Source: Sphingobacterium sp. UBA4616
GTDB taxonomy: Bacteria > Bacteroidota > Bacteroidia > Sphingobacteriales > Sphingobacteriaceae
Direction of reading: 5' to 3'
Length of the DNA stretch: 64,000 nucleotides
NCBI GenBank assembly: GCA_002386525.1
Contig: DGIS01000023.1
Location: 22,329-86,328 of the forward strand
How positions within the stretch are numbered: the first letter of the stretch is position 1; every line of letters begins with the position of its first letter. The notes under the pieces were generated by a model, which saw only the letters and a program-made list of their open reading frames with translations, did no database searches and had not been told where the DNA came from. Both the position numbers and the translations under genes were made by a program. Shown one piece after another: positions 1 through 8,597 of the stretch.

Positions 1-823
1 TAAATGCCAACGCACTGACTCCCGGGGCATAGGCCGAAGCAAAGGCATCAAGATCTATGGTTAAATACACATAATCCACTAATTTGGAAAAACCAATTAT
101 TTTTTCCCGAATCTGATCAAGCTGTTCATTGATCAAACTATCACGTTCTATAATCTTTACATTCTTCTCGCGAGCATAGTTAAGTAATCCCTTGGTATTG
201 CTTATTTCCTGAATTCCGATTGCTAAGTAATGAAAGGGTAAGCCAGCTGCCGATTGATCCTGTTCAATTTGATAGAATCCCGTTCCAGAATTCCCTTGGC
301 CATCCTGCAAGGCACGAATATCTAAATGCGCATCCAAATTAATGATACCTAAACGTTTATTATCGTTTTTTAGATATTGGCTAACCCCTAGATAATGGCC
401 GTAGGTGATTTCATGGCCTCCCCCTAATATGACGGGGAACCCTTCTTGTTCCAGAATAATTTTCAAAGCTGTTCCCAAGTATGCTTGACATGATTCTAAA
501 TCATTGCCTTTTAATAGGATGTCGCCGCAATCTTTAAGTTTAAGTTTATCTGGAAAATGAACAGGAAGGTTGGCCAATACATTCCGGAGTGCGGCAGGCC
601 CTTCTTTGGCTCCTAGTCGTCCCTGATTTCGGGCAACGCCTTCATCACTACAGCATCCAAGAAAAGCGATGGCTTGCCGCAAATCGGATGGTTCACGAAG
701 GTCAACACAATTCATTAATTGATGCCAGCGCATCCATTCGCGACTCTGACCATCCACACGTCCTTTCCAAACAGCTTGGTCGCCTTTGCTATATATTTCG
801 GGATCATTCAACAAGCGCTTCAT
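1..823 (-). CDS. hutG: Formimidoylglutamase (HutG), C-terminus cut by window edge
   Basis: Last enzyme of the histidine pathway: a manganese enzyme of the arginase/ureohydrolase family that splits N-formimidoyl-L-glutamate to glutamate and formamide. I translated it by hand: the frame is open from the ATG at 823 to the left edge (about 274 residues). It carries the ureohydrolase metal motifs GGGHE, DAHLD and DLDAF, the last near the edge, so only a short C-terminal part is missing. Its ATG overlaps the hutU stop (ATGA at 823-820), which implies translational coupling and membership of the hutH-I-U-G operon. A general agmatinase or arginase is less likely given the neighbours. Confidence 0.93.
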   Translation of the reverse strand, partial: MKRLLNDPEIYSKGDQAVWKGRVDGQSREWMRWHQLMNCVDLREPSDLRQAIAFLGCCSDEGVARNQGRLGAKEGPAALRNVLANLPVHFPDKLKLKDCGDILLKGNDLESCQAYLGTALKIILEQEGFPVILGGGHEITYGHYLGVSQYLKNDNKRLGIINLDAHLDIRALQDGQGNSGTGFYQIEQDQSAAGLPFHYLAIGIQEISNTKGLLNYAREKNVKIIERDSLINEQLDQIREKIIGFSKLVDYVYLTIDLDAFASAYAPGVSALAF

Positions 824-2838
824 TCGTTCACATCAAATAATTGTTCAATAATTTGGTCATCAACAAGATGTGCACGAGTGACTAGTAATTTAGCATTCCC
901 TTCCATCGCACGGCCTAGCGCCTGGTTTGCCTCCCTATTTCTAGCCCAGGCACGTCTAGCAATTCCATTATTTACGTCAAAAAATAACATTTTTTCCAAT
1001 TTAACAACTGCTTCGTCTGAACCATCTAAGAGTAGGCCAAAGCCGCCGTTGATTACTTCTCCCCACCCGACGCCACCGCCATTGTGGATAGAAACCCAAG
1101 TCGCCCCGCGAAAGCTATCTCCAATGACGTTATGAATAGCCATATCCGCCGTGTATTGACTTCCATCATAAATATTGCTAGTTTCCCGATAAGGTGAGTC
1201 TGTTCCGCTAACGTCGTGGTGGTCTCTACCCAAAACAATCGGCCCTTCAAATAAACCAGTTTTTACTGCTTCGTTAAAGGCCTTTGCAATTGAAATACGT
1301 CCAATGGAATCGGCATATAAGATGCGCGCCTGAGAACCTACGACGAGTCTATTTTTCTCAGCTTCTTTAATCCATTGTATATTATCTTGCAGCTGCTGCT
1401 GAATTTCTAAGGGGGCTTCTGATCGAAGATCCTCTAAAACGGTCATGGCTATTTCGTCAGATTTTTTCAGGTCCGAAGCCCTTCCAGAGGTGCAAACCCA
1501 ACGGAATGGTCCAAAACCATAATCAAAGCACATGGGACCAAGAATATCCTGTACATACGACGGATAGCGGAATTGGTCCTTTTTATCATTCCAGACTGCT
1601 GCGCCGGCACGGCTACTTTCCAAAAGAAATGCATTTCCGTAGTCGAAGAAATACGTTCCCTTGGACACATGCTTATTGATCGCATCAACATGTCGTACCA
1701 AGCTTTCTCGCACACATTGCTTAAATTTGTCCGGGTCACTCGCCAATAAAACATTTGCTTCATCAAAGGTTAATCCCATGGGATAATATCCTCCGGACCA
1801 CGGATTATGCAATGATGTCTGATCAGCCCCTACCGTAATGTGGATATTTTCACGATCGAAAGCCTCCCATACTTCGACTATGTTACCGATATAAGCAAAG
1901 GATACTATTTCCTTTTGTTCCACTGCCCGCTTTACCTGTCTAACAAGCTCCTGTATGCTCACTATCAATCGGTCAACCCATCCCTGCTCATGTCGTTTTC
2001 TTGCTGCGCCGGGGTTTATTTCAGCGCATACCGTTATGCATCCCGCAATATTACCCGCTTTAGGCTGTGCTCCACTCATTCCCCCCAGGCCGGAAGTCAA
2101 AAACACCTTGCCTTGTATTGTATCATCTACCGCCAAATGTTTCCGGAATGCATTCATAACCGTAATAGTCGTTCCATGCACAATACCCTGCGGACCGATA
2201 TACATGTATGAGCCGGCTGTCATCTGTCCATATTGCGTAACGCCCAACGCGTTGAAACGTTCCCAGTCATCCGGTTTCGAATAATTTGGAATCATCATGC
2301 CATTTGTCACCACAACACGAGGAGCATCTTTTGAAGATGGAAAAAGTCCCATCGGATGACCACTGTAAAGATGTAATGTTTGTTCATCGGTCATTTGCGA
2401 TAGATATTGCATAGTAAGCCGATATTGAGCCCAATTTTGAAATACGGCTCCATTCCCACCATAAGTAATCAATTCGTGCGGATGCTGTGCGACTGCAGGA
2501 TCGAGGTTGTTCTGAATCATCAACATAATTGCCGCCGCCTGCTTACTTAACGCCGGATAATCGGCTATTGGTCGAGCATGCATTGTGTATTGTGGTCTAA
2601 AACGGTACATATAAATTCGGCCATAGTCGCGAAGCTCCTGTAAAAATTCAGGCGCTAAAATGCCATGCCAGGGATTAGGAAAATAGCGTAATGCATTCCG
2701 TATAGCTAGCTTCTCTTCTGACTTTGTAAGAATATTCTTTCGTCGGGGAGCGTGGCTGATTGTATGATCGCGTTCTACTGTTGGAGGTAATGTGGTAGGA
2801 ATACCTTCTGCAACCTCTCGCTTAAATGTATCTTTCAT
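820..2838 (-). CDS. hutU: Urocanate hydratase
   Basis: Converts urocanate to 4-imidazolone-5-propionate using bound NAD; second step of histidine degradation. The reading frame is open further upstream, but the ATG at 2838 is preferred: it lies 4 bases after the hutI stop and gives a 672-residue protein beginning MKDTFKREV. That is the long urocanase type, like the eukaryotic enzyme, rather than the roughly 555-residue Proteobacterial form. Recognisable stretches include YGGNGAVFQNW, GMSGAQPKAG (dinucleotide-binding region) and FDYGFGPFRWVC near the active site. It lies between hutI and hutG in one minus-strand operon. Confidence 0.95.
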   Translation of the reverse strand: MKDTFKREVAEGIPTTLPPTVERDHTISHAPRRKNILTKSEEKLAIRNALRYFPNPWHGILAPEFLQELRDYGRIYMYRFRPQYTMHARPIADYPALSKQAAAIMLMIQNNLDPAVAQHPHELITYGGNGAVFQNWAQYRLTMQYLSQMTDEQTLHLYSGHPMGLFPSSKDAPRVVVTNGMMIPNYSKPDDWERFNALGVTQYGQMTAGSYMYIGPQGIVHGTTITVMNAFRKHLAVDDTIQGKVFLTSGLGGMSGAQPKAGNIAGCITVCAEINPGAARKRHEQGWVDRLIVSIQELVRQVKRAVEQKEIVSFAYIGNIVEVWEAFDRENIHITVGADQTSLHNPWSGGYYPMGLTFDEANVLLASDPDKFKQCVRESLVRHVDAINKHVSKGTYFFDYGNAFLLESSRAGAAVWNDKKDQFRYPSYVQDILGPMCFDYGFGPFRWVCTSGRASDLKKSDEIAMTVLEDLRSEAPLEIQQQLQDNIQWIKEAEKNRLVVGSQARILYADSIGRISIAKAFNEAVKTGLFEGPIVLGRDHHDVSGTDSPYRETSNIYDGSQYTADMAIHNVIGDSFRGATWVSIHNGGGVGWGEVINGGFGLLLDGSDEAVVKLEKMLFFDVNNGIARRAWARNREANQALGRAMEGNAKLLVTRAHLVDDQIIEQLFDVNE

Positions 2839-2842
2839 GGTG

Positions 2843-4093
2843 TTATATTGATAATACTTTGGTACCATTTTTCCATACAGCTGTAGGCTGCAAACTTCCT
2901 TGGAAGTAAGTAATATCCTGATAATTGTCGGTTTTAAATAAACTAAAATCTGCACGCATTCCCTTCGCCAAAATCCCCCGGTCAGACAAGTTCAATGCCT
3001 TTGCCCCACGGTAGGTTAATGCCGCAAGTAGTTCAGCATTGGTCAACTTTTCTGCCGCTGCCAAAATCGTCGCACTTGTCACTAACTGTCCCATTGGAGC
3101 AGATCCCGGATTCCAATCACTACCTATGGCTAGGCATGCACCTGCATCTAACAGTTTTCTAGCGGGTGTAAAACCGCAACCCAATCCGATAGAAGCGGCA
3201 GGTAAAGCTACCGCGACAGTGTCCGACTGTGCGATAAGTTCAATTTCAAAAGCTGTTGATGCTTCAAGATGATCCGCAGATATAGCACCGAGTTCTACCG
3301 CAATCTGGCTTCCAGAAGTCGTAAACTGATCGGCATGAATTGTCAGATCAAAACCCATATTTTTTGCTTTTTGTAAATAAGCTACAATGTCCTCTCCCTG
3401 AAAAGCTGTCTTTTCGATAAATGCATCTATCCGATTTGATAGCCTTTCGGATTTTAATGCTGGAAAAAGAACTTCAGCCATCATATGAAGATAATCTTTT
3501 GCCGACCCATTGAAGTCCCGCGGAAGCATATGTGCTGCCAAACAAGTTGGGATAAGGTCTGGTTGTGTTCGTCGATCTGATTCGCGGATGACACGCAATA
3601 ATTTAAGTTCTTGTTCAACGTTAAGCCCATAACCGCTTTTAACTTCGATCGTTGTAATTCCCTGTTTCAATAGTAAATGTGCTCTCCTTATGGTGAGCTC
3701 TACCAATTCTCGGGCATCACAATCCCTTGTATGAGATACGGTACTCCAGATCCCCCCACCTGCCGCCGCGATCTCCAAGTAGCTTGAACCGGCATTTCGA
3801 AGGGCAAAATCATTTGCACGACTGCCTGCGAAAGCAATATGTGTATGGCAGTCAATAAAGCCTGGCAAAACGACCTGATCTCCCTCAACATGTATCAGAA
3901 CCGCCTGCTCCCCCCATTGCTGTTGTAATTGATCAAAAGCGGCCACATCCATTATCGTGTTTCCTGCAATTAAAATCCCACCCTCTTCAATAATAGACAA
4001 TTGGCTATCGTCGATTGGACCTTTTATAGGCATATTTGACATCGTTAATATTTGCCTAAAAGGCCCAACTAATTTTACCTCCTTTTTCATCAT
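2843..4093 (-). CDS. hutI: Imidazolonepropionase
   Basis: Metal-dependent amidohydrolase that opens the imidazolone ring of 4-imidazolone-5-propionate to give N-formimidoyl-glutamate. About 416 residues, the usual family length. The amidohydrolase metal motif DCHTHIAF is at residues 81-88; HADQFT and IGSDWNPGS further on match the later metal and substrate positions. Two adjacent ATGs (4093 and 4090) follow an AAGGA sequence that spaces better to the second, so the protein may start one residue later; an open extension to 4114 would overlap hutH and is not needed. Second gene of the hut operon. Confidence 0.94.
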   Translation of the reverse strand: MMKKEVKLVGPFRQILTMSNMPIKGPIDDSQLSIIEEGGILIAGNTIMDVAAFDQLQQQWGEQAVLIHVEGDQVVLPGFIDCHTHIAFAGSRANDFALRNAGSSYLEIAAAGGGIWSTVSHTRDCDARELVELTIRRAHLLLKQGITTIEVKSGYGLNVEQELKLLRVIRESDRRTQPDLIPTCLAAHMLPRDFNGSAKDYLHMMAEVLFPALKSERLSNRIDAFIEKTAFQGEDIVAYLQKAKNMGFDLTIHADQFTTSGSQIAVELGAISADHLEASTAFEIELIAQSDTVAVALPAASIGLGCGFTPARKLLDAGACLAIGSDWNPGSAPMGQLVTSATILAAAEKLTNAELLAALTYRGAKALNLSDRGILAKGMRADFSLFKTDNYQDITYFQGSLQPTAVWKNGTKVLSI

Positions 4094-4100
4094 TCCTTGT

Positions 4101-5660
4101 TTAAAATACCTCAAACTGCTGTTTTAGCTCTTCAGCAATCTCTCCAGCAGCATATTGAACATGCAATGCAATAAGCTCGCCTGATTTCACCATTTTTAAT
4201 GCTTCGGTCAGCAGCTCTTCCATCGGCTGGTCCGATTCAATATGTGGAATGGACTGACGGATTCTCCCGTGGATAGCTTCCAGTGCAGCAGTTGATGTTA
4301 ACGGTTGATGATAATCTTTGGCTTGGGCTGCGCACAACAGTTCAATGCTCAATATTTTGTCGACATTGTCAATCACCTGCAACAGTTTTCGTCCAGCGAT
4401 AGATCCCATACTCACATGGTCTTCTTGGCCTAAAGAGGTTGGAATACTATCGGCACTCGCCGGAAAACAAAGTCCTTTATTCTCACTTGCTAGAGCAGCC
4501 GTGCTATATTGTAAGATCATAAATCCTGAATTGAGTCCAGTTGATTTCATCAACAATTTGGGTACACCGTTGGTTTGGCCTTCTAAAGACAGATAGACCC
4601 TTCGGTCAGAAATATTCCCAATTTCAGACGCTGCCAGCGTGGCATAGTCCAAAGGTAATGCAATGGATTGCCCATGAAAGCTACCACCGCTAATGGTTAG
4701 TTCGTCGTTAATGATCACAGGGTTATCAGTCACCGCATTTATTTCAATTTCGATGGTATCCTTTAAATGAAACCAAGCGTTGCGTGATGCGCCATGAACT
4801 TGAGGAATACAACGCAAAGAATAAGGATCCTGCACACGGGAACAGTGTTTGTGACTTTCTAGAATAGCCGATCCATGAAGCATATTAAAGATGCTTGCAG
4901 CGACATAACGATTTCCCTTATGTGGTCGTAATTCATGTAGCTCCGAAAAGAAGGGTTTTATCGAACCATTTAAGCCTTCAATCATTAAAGAGGCAATAAT
5001 ATCGGCACTTTGAAGCATACGATTCAGTTCAATAACGCCCATAACGCCATGTGCCGCCATAAATTGAGTCCCATTGATCAGCGCCAACCCTTCTTTTGCT
5101 CCTAAGTGAATCGGTGCCATACCGTATTTTTTCAAAATGGCGGCTGTATGCACAACATTCCCTTCTACCTTTACTTTCCCTAAACCAATTAATGGCAAAA
5201 ATAAATGAGACAAAGGCGCTAAATCACCCGACGCTCCGACAGACCCTTGTTTTGGCACAACAGGAATGATATCGTTCTCAATATGCCAAATCATCCGCTC
5301 AATTGTACTGTATTGAACACCCGAGAATCCTTTAGAAAGCGCGTGAACTTTAAGGATAAGCATCAACTTAGCTAAATCATCGCTTATAGGTTCACCCACA
5401 CCGACAGCATGGCTTTTAAGGATATTTTCCTGTAATAATTGCGTTTGACCAGCATCAATGCGGGTGGTACACAGCGGACCGAAACCCGTGTTGATCCCAT
5501 AGACGACCTCGCCGCGTCCAACTATTTTGCTGACGTAACTAGCGCTTTGATCGATCTTGTTCCTGACGTCGGATGATATCGCTCCCCGAACCAATCCTTT
5601 CGCTATTGCTAAGGCTGTGGAACAAGTCAAATGCCCACTGCCGTATAAAAATATATCCAT
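4101..5660 (-). CDS. hutH: Histidine ammonia-lyase
   Basis: First and committing step of histidine degradation: non-oxidative deamination of L-histidine to trans-urocanate and ammonia. 519 residues. The Ala-Ser-Gly triad that cyclises into the MIO cofactor is seen at residues 143-145 in GSVGASGDLAPL; YGINTGFGPL near residue 54 carries the conserved catalytic Tyr region. The ATG at 5660 is chosen; an in-frame TTG at 5681 would add seven residues without family support. It is the promoter-proximal gene of hutH-I-U-G and is divergent from a LysR regulator, which presumably controls it. Confidence 0.96.
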   Translation of the reverse strand: MDIFLYGSGHLTCSTALAIAKGLVRGAISSDVRNKIDQSASYVSKIVGRGEVVYGINTGFGPLCTTRIDAGQTQLLQENILKSHAVGVGEPISDDLAKLMLILKVHALSKGFSGVQYSTIERMIWHIENDIIPVVPKQGSVGASGDLAPLSHLFLPLIGLGKVKVEGNVVHTAAILKKYGMAPIHLGAKEGLALINGTQFMAAHGVMGVIELNRMLQSADIIASLMIEGLNGSIKPFFSELHELRPHKGNRYVAASIFNMLHGSAILESHKHCSRVQDPYSLRCIPQVHGASRNAWFHLKDTIEIEINAVTDNPVIINDELTISGGSFHGQSIALPLDYATLAASEIGNISDRRVYLSLEGQTNGVPKLLMKSTGLNSGFMILQYSTAALASENKGLCFPASADSIPTSLGQEDHVSMGSIAGRKLLQVIDNVDKILSIELLCAAQAKDYHQPLTSTAALEAIHGRIRQSIPHIESDQPMEELLTEALKMVKSGELIALHVQYAAGEIAEELKQQFEVF

Positions 5661-5678
5661 CTTACGATCTGCTTTACT

Positions 5679-5686
5679 CAAAAGTA
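5679..5686 (-). promoter_or_regulatory. Putative -7 element of the hut operon promoter
   Basis: TACTTTTG on the minus strand fits the Bacteroidota -7 consensus TAnnTTTG. It would start transcription about 10-15 bases before the hutH ATG. No clear -33 TTTG is visible. The call rests on the motif and position alone. Confidence 0.4.
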
Positions 5687-5691
5687 CTTGC

Positions 5692-5733
5692 TATATTTGA
5701 TAAGCAGAAATACCATTTTGATCATCAATTGAT
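5692..5733 (+). promoter_or_regulatory. lysR-side promoter and dyad in the hutH/lysR intergenic region
   Basis: TATATTTG at 5692-5699 is a perfect TAnnTTTG -7 element for the rightward regulator gene. A perfect 10-bp palindrome ATCAATTGAT lies at 5724-5733, just before the regulator's ATG, and is a candidate LysR-type binding half or autoregulatory site. The leftward hut promoter motif lies only a few bases away, so one bound regulator could act on both. Confidence 0.4.
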
Positions 5734-5737
5734 AACC

Positions 5738-6637
5738 ATGAATTATCAAATAGAGTTTAGACACTTATTGTACTTCAAAGTATTGGCCGAAGAATTGCAT
5801 TTCCGAAGGGCGGCGGAAAGATTGTTTATTGCACAACCGGGCTTGAGCAGGCAAATTAAGCAGTTGGAGGAATATTATGGGGTATTACTTTTTGAACGTA
5901 CTAAGCGGAATGTCATGTTAACGGAGGCCGGAATGTATCTCTTTAAAGAGGCGCAGGAGTTATTTAGACATTTAGCACAAATTGAAACTCAACTTCAGAG
6001 TTATGCCAATGGTAAAATAAGCACCTTAAAGCTCGGTTTTATCGGATCGGCTGTTCAGACTATTCTTCCGGAATTACTTATTAATCTAAAAAAGCAGCAG
6101 CCCGACATTGAGTTATCTCTTCATGAATTGGCGAATGAAACGCAGCTGGATCTGCTGGAAAAAAAAGAATTGGACTTGGGATTCGTCCGTCTTTCCGAAA
6201 CCCCGCTTGGGCTGAGGAGCCAACCGATATATACGGAGCATTTCAGTCTTGTATTACCCAATAATCATCCGCTTTTGATGTCTCAAAATCCAAGTCTGAA
6301 TGCCTTAAAAGACGAATCATTTATCTTATTTTCCAAAAACTATAGTCACTCCTATTACGATCTGGTCATGAGTATTTTCAGTGATCATAAGTTTATTCCC
6401 AAAGTAACGCTTCGTACAGTCAATGCATTGACCATATTTAATATGGTGGCTCAGGGGCTCGGTGTTGCTATTGTTCCATCTTCGTTAAAAAATGGATATC
6501 ATGTTGATGTCTCATTTTTCGAATTGGATGCTTTACCACAGCGAACAACTCTTTCATTAGTTTGGAACGCTCAAAATCGTAATCCTGGAATTCCTTTAGT
6601 CGTGCAGCTTATGGATTTACAAATTAACAATGCATAA
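5738..6637 (+). CDS. LysR-family regulator, probable hut regulator
   Basis: 299-residue LysR-type transcriptional regulator. The N-terminal winged helix (about residues 5-65) includes RRAAERLFIAQPGLSRQIKQLE, broken here as the typical A-L-x3-Q-P-x-L-S-x-Q-I recognition pattern, followed by a periplasmic-binding-like effector domain (about 90-295). The start at 5738 gives the standard LysR N-terminus, although the frame is open upstream to 5573 inside hutH. It is divergent from hutH with under 80 bases between the two ATGs, the classic arrangement for a LysR protein controlling its neighbour. The inducer is inferred to be histidine or urocanate; nothing in the sequence proves it. Confidence 0.9.
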   Translation: MNYQIEFRHLLYFKVLAEELHFRRAAERLFIAQPGLSRQIKQLEEYYGVLLFERTKRNVMLTEAGMYLFKEAQELFRHLAQIETQLQSYANGKISTLKLGFIGSAVQTILPELLINLKKQQPDIELSLHELANETQLDLLEKKELDLGFVRLSETPLGLRSQPIYTEHFSLVLPNNHPLLMSQNPSLNALKDESFILFSKNYSHSYYDLVMSIFSDHKFIPKVTLRTVNALTIFNMVAQGLGVAIVPSSLKNGYHVDVSFFELDALPQRTTLSLVWNAQNRNPGIPLVVQLMDLQINNA

Positions 6638-6782
6638 CTACATTTGATACAGTGATAAGACCTAAATCCTTCTTAAACTGCATATAGAATAAATTACCTG
6701 GATAAGATTGTCACTGTATTGCATATAAAAAACAAATTCTCTAAGTTTGATATATTACTAAATTTAAATAAAAAACGAAATT

Positions 6783-7073
6783 ATGATTTTAGAAGTAGCT
6801 GTATTACAAATTATTGAAGGGCAACAATCCAATTTTGAGAGAGATTATAAAACAGCTTGCCAGTATATCAGTGCAAGTAAAGGTTATATCACGCATTCTC
6901 TCCGTAAATGCATCGAAAAGGATAACCAGTACATCCTGTTGGTGGAATGGGAAACTTTAGAGGACCATACCATCGGTTTCAAGGAGTCTGCATTATTTAA
7001 GGAATGGGAGAAACTTTTACATCATTACTACCATCCATTCCCAACAGTCGAACATTACGAAGTGTTAAAATAG
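6783..7073 (+). CDS. Antibiotic-biosynthesis-monooxygenase (ABM) fold small protein
   Basis: 96 residues, the normal length for single-domain ABM (dimeric alpha-beta barrel) proteins. Start MILEVAVLQIIEGQ, central YILLVEWETLEDH and the F-K-E-S-x-L-F-K-E-W helix match the family pattern. Such proteins act as cofactor-free oxygenases on quinone-like compounds or as haem-degrading enzymes, but many have no known substrate. No haem-ligand pattern is clear here. It is transcribed alone, after the LysR gene and before luxS. Confidence 0.75.
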   Translation: MILEVAVLQIIEGQQSNFERDYKTACQYISASKGYITHSLRKCIEKDNQYILLVEWETLEDHTIGFKESALFKEWEKLLHHYYHPFPTVEHYEVLK

Positions 7074-7105
7074 TCGTTTTTTAACCCTTTTCTATAATAA
7101 TCTAG

Positions 7106-7113
7106 TATCTTTG
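7106..7113 (+). promoter_or_regulatory. -7 element of the luxS promoter
   Basis: TATCTTTG matches TAnnTTTG exactly. A T-rich stretch near 7077-7082 occupies the -33 position without a clean TTTG. The predicted start would leave a leader of about 60 bases before luxS. No known SAM or SAH riboswitch fold was recognised in that leader. Confidence 0.5.
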
Positions 7114-7182
7114 TAGAAATTTTTAATATTCAACTTTTAACCCCTATGAGGCCACAAGCTTTGTAGCACTGAACAGATTAAG

Positions 7183-7689
7183 ATGTACACAAAAGAAAAA
7201 GCAAAAGTAAATAGTTTTACGGTAGATCATACCAAATTGAAACAAGGGATCTACGCAAAGGCTTCTACGACCAATAACAGCAATGTCGAAAATTATACAA
7301 CTTACGACATTCGCATGATTAGGCCGAATTCTCCTGAGCGTATGTTGTCTCCTGAAGTAATGCATACACTGGAGCACTGTTTTGCAACGGAAATTAGAAC
7401 GATTTTAGGTGATGAAGTCATTTATGTGGGCCCGATGGGATGCTGTACAGGATTTTATGTTGTATTGGCCGGAACAGCGCGAACTCCTCAAAACGTAGCG
7501 GAGTTGATGAAGGAGGTGCTCGAAATAATTCTTACAGCAGGATATGAAGTTCCTTTCCAAAATCCTATTAGCTGTGGAAATTACACATTCATGGATTTTG
7601 ATTCGTCAAAACAAGCTTGTGTTAACTTCTTAAATTTAATAGCTGCTGGAGAATTGGAATTCGAATACCCATATATTGAAGAAAATTAA
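7183..7689 (+). CDS. luxS: S-ribosylhomocysteine lyase (LuxS)
   Basis: Cleaves S-ribosylhomocysteine to homocysteine and DPD, the precursor of AI-2, in the activated methyl cycle. 168 residues. The metal-binding HTLEH motif, the YDIRMIRPN substrate strand, the catalytic Cys in GPMGCCTGF and the third metal ligand in SCGNY are all present. The residue after the catalytic Cys, usually Arg or Gln, is Cys here. The stop codon is immediately followed by the ATG of a nucleosidase that makes its substrate, so the two form an operon. Whether it signals through AI-2 or only recycles cannot be told from sequence. Confidence 0.95.
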   Translation: MYTKEKAKVNSFTVDHTKLKQGIYAKASTTNNSNVENYTTYDIRMIRPNSPERMLSPEVMHTLEHCFATEIRTILGDEVIYVGPMGCCTGFYVVLAGTARTPQNVAELMKEVLEIILTAGYEVPFQNPISCGNYTFMDFDSSKQACVNFLNLIAAGELEFEYPYIEEN

Positions 7690-8328
7690 ATGATCCTGAA
7701 TAAAGATATTGAAACGATAATCTTGGTAGCAAATAAGAACGAACTATCTTTTCATTCACCAAGTAAATCCACTTACATCTATGAAATTGGTGTTGGCAAA
7801 GTGAATGCGATCTTGTCTGTCGCCAGACTTTACGAGGACATTAAAACACTGGGAATTAATCCAATTGTTCTCAATGTTGGCACAGTGGGCTGTACACGGC
7901 ATCCGATAGGACATGTTCTTTATCCGTCCTATTACGCGCAAGGAGACGCTTATACGGATGGATTTTTTCTAGAGAACACGTTATTTTTTAAGGGGCAGGG
8001 AGTATTGGAATCGATATCGGCTGATGAGTTTCGTTACGAAGATGCACTTTTGACATCGGATCGTTTTATCCATGTAAATTCATCTTTTTATCAGGATATT
8101 AAACATTTAAACCCTATGGCTTTTGACATGGAATCTTATGCGCTAGCGAATTTCTGTTTCCAAAAGAATCTTGCCTTTCATAGTATTAAAATCGTTTCAG
8201 ACAACTGCGATGGTACAGTGAAAGATTGGGAAAGTATTCTAGGAGAAATTTCAGGTAGATTAGGTAACATACTCGATCAATTCATGAAAAAGCTGGATGC
8301 AGAAAGAGCTCCAGCCAGCCTATCGTAA
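7690..8328 (+). CDS. MTA/SAH nucleosidase-like protein (phosphorylase superfamily)
   Basis: 212 residues. Shows the PNP/UDP phosphorylase superfamily pattern: GVGKVNAILSV, LNVGTVG (phosphate/base loop), FDMESYALA (ribose-binding Glu, as DMEx in Pfs) and VSDNCDG carrying the catalytic Asp region. With luxS directly upstream and no gap, the likely reaction is S-adenosylhomocysteine to adenine plus S-ribosylhomocysteine, supplying LuxS. Sequence divergence from standard Pfs means another nucleoside substrate is possible. A strong terminator follows. Confidence 0.82.
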   Translation: MILNKDIETIILVANKNELSFHSPSKSTYIYEIGVGKVNAILSVARLYEDIKTLGINPIVLNVGTVGCTRHPIGHVLYPSYYAQGDAYTDGFFLENTLFFKGQGVLESISADEFRYEDALLTSDRFIHVNSSFYQDIKHLNPMAFDMESYALANFCFQKNLAFHSIKIVSDNCDGTVKDWESILGEISGRLGNILDQFMKKLDAERAPASLS

Positions 8329-8351
8329 TCCAACTGAATATAACATATTAG

Positions 8352-8380
8352 GGCCTGTAAAAAATACAGGCCTTTTTGTT
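8352..8380 (+). terminator. Rho-independent terminator of the luxS operon
   Basis: Perfect 8-bp stem GGCCTGTA/TACAGGCC with a 5-base A loop, followed by TTTTTGTT. Confidence 0.9.
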
Positions 8381-8597
8381 GCTATTTCTTTGCTATTCTG
8401 AATACAACTGCCCCAAAGGTTGTCCGTTAGATTTTAAAAAAAGAAGAAATATTCTTCGCCTTCGATCCGATTGGTCCTTGTAATTTGAATTTATCCAAAC
8501 TATTTTCCCCCAAGGTTGTTAAAATATTGGATTAAATACCCACCGTTATATTCAATATAACTCTTCTACACGACAAATAAATCGATCTAATATTCTT

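Noticed and set aside
820..2955. N-terminal extension of urocanate hydratase to 2955
   Set aside because: It would overlap hutI by over 100 bases; the ATG at 2838 fits the operon spacing and family length.
5573..5737. N-terminal extension of the LysR regulator into hutH
   Set aside because: The LysR HTH begins right after the ATG at 5738, and the extension is antisense to hutH.
7114..7182. Possible SAM/SAH riboswitch in the luxS leader
   Set aside because: The 60-odd base leader has no pairing pattern matching known SAM or SAH classes.
8381..8597. Minus-strand fragment reading GENSLDKFKLQGPIGSKAKN before the trehalose gene
   Set aside because: It is startless, about 35 codons long, and I could not tie it to any family; it may be chance or a very old remnant. 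A tBLASTn search would decide.
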